A stretch of DNA of 5,033 nucleotides from an uncultured Granulosicoccaceae bacterium (GTDB taxonomy: Bacteria; Pseudomonadota; Gammaproteobacteria; JABXHR01): positions 1 to 5,033 of the forward strand of contig CAKZUS010000199.1 in assembly GCA_937921805.1 (NCBI GenBank). Reading direction: 5' to 3'. Shown piece by piece: positions 4,857-5,033 of this stretch; positions within the stretch are counted from its first letter, which is position 1, and every line of letters begins with the position of its first letter. The translations under genes and the position numbers were made by a program. The notes under the pieces are model-generated. The model saw nothing but the letters and a program-made list of their open reading frames with translations, was not told the origin of the DNA and searched no databases.

Positions 4857-5033
4857 ATGTATCGAAAGTCTTGGCCGCTGGAGAGAGAGGCTGTTGTGTG
4901 GGGTGTGGTACTCGATGAGCGGCAAATCGTTTGTTGGGACGAAGTGCAGGAGCAGGCCGTCGTCGAGTTGATGCACCCAGTGAGTGATGTCGAAACTCAC
5001 GCTATAACGGGGCGCAGTGCCAGGAATGTCGAC
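4857..5033 (+). CDS. Partial divergent gene of unknown function, 3' end outside window
   Basis: An open frame runs from ATG 4857 through the window end (59 codons seen, beginning MYRKSWPLEREAVVWGVV). CGGA (4847-4850) lies 6 nt before this ATG; in-frame ATGs at 4851 and 4812 are alternative starts. The frame shows coding statistics: about 46 percent G and 69 percent purine at codon position 1, and the lowest GC at position 2 (counted by hand over 61 codons). The visible part is Val/Glu-rich, with no signal peptide or membrane segment, and I recognise no domain. The opposite strand is also open in the same register, ending at a TGA at 4838-4836, but that product is unusually His-rich and has C above G at codon position 1, as expected for a shadow. 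If the + strand is correct, the gene is divergent from the pilus cluster and its start lies only about 46 nt from that cluster's first start codon. Confidence 0.5.
   Translation, partial: MYRKSWPLEREAVVWGVVLDERQIVCWDEVQEQAVVELMHPVSDVETHAITGRSARNVD

Overview
The window looks like chromosomal DNA of a Gram-negative gammaproteobacterium. It encodes an outer-membrane secretin with its inner-membrane alignment proteins, and coding GC appears moderate (mid-50s percent by eye, not computed). I cannot name the genus. Nothing in it looks like a phage, an insertion sequence, a CRISPR array, a tRNA or an rRNA.

Layout. At the left, on the + strand, is a complete GNAT-family N-acetyltransferase (67-528). 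A gene-poor, partly AT-rich spacer follows (529-924). On the - strand lies a compact five-gene cluster (925-4810), transcribed right to left: PilM/MshI-like actin-fold protein, PilN-like, PilO/MshJ-like, PilP/MshK-like, and a short PilQ/MshL/HofQ-type secretin. Each gene overlaps the next by 4-10 nt, so translation is probably coupled. At the right edge a divergent + strand gene of unknown function (about 4857 to the window end) is cut off.

How the genes work together. M, N, O, P and Q proteins form the envelope-spanning alignment complex of type IV pilus, MSHA pilus, competence and type II secretion machines. The M protein sits on the cytoplasmic face, N and O cross the inner membrane and pair through ferredoxin-like domains, P links them to the secretin, and Q forms the outer-membrane channel. 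No pilin, prepilin peptidase, assembly or retraction ATPase, or platform protein is present. The cluster therefore depends on motor genes elsewhere, or it is a divergent or specialised copy. The M protein lacks the ATP-site motifs of canonical PilM, and the secretin has a contracted signature loop.

Most notable finding. The spacer between the acetyltransferase and the secretin gene holds a well-formed candidate small RNA on the - strand (about 626 to 537). It has a near-consensus sigma-70 promoter (TTGACA-N16-TACAAT) and a perfect 7-bp dyad lying across the promoter. The predicted transcript has a 5' stem-loop capped by a GCAA tetraloop, an unpaired C/U-rich linker resembling the anti-Shine-Dalgarno sequence, and a 10-bp terminator hairpin followed by A and seven U. 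I do not recognise it as a named sRNA family.
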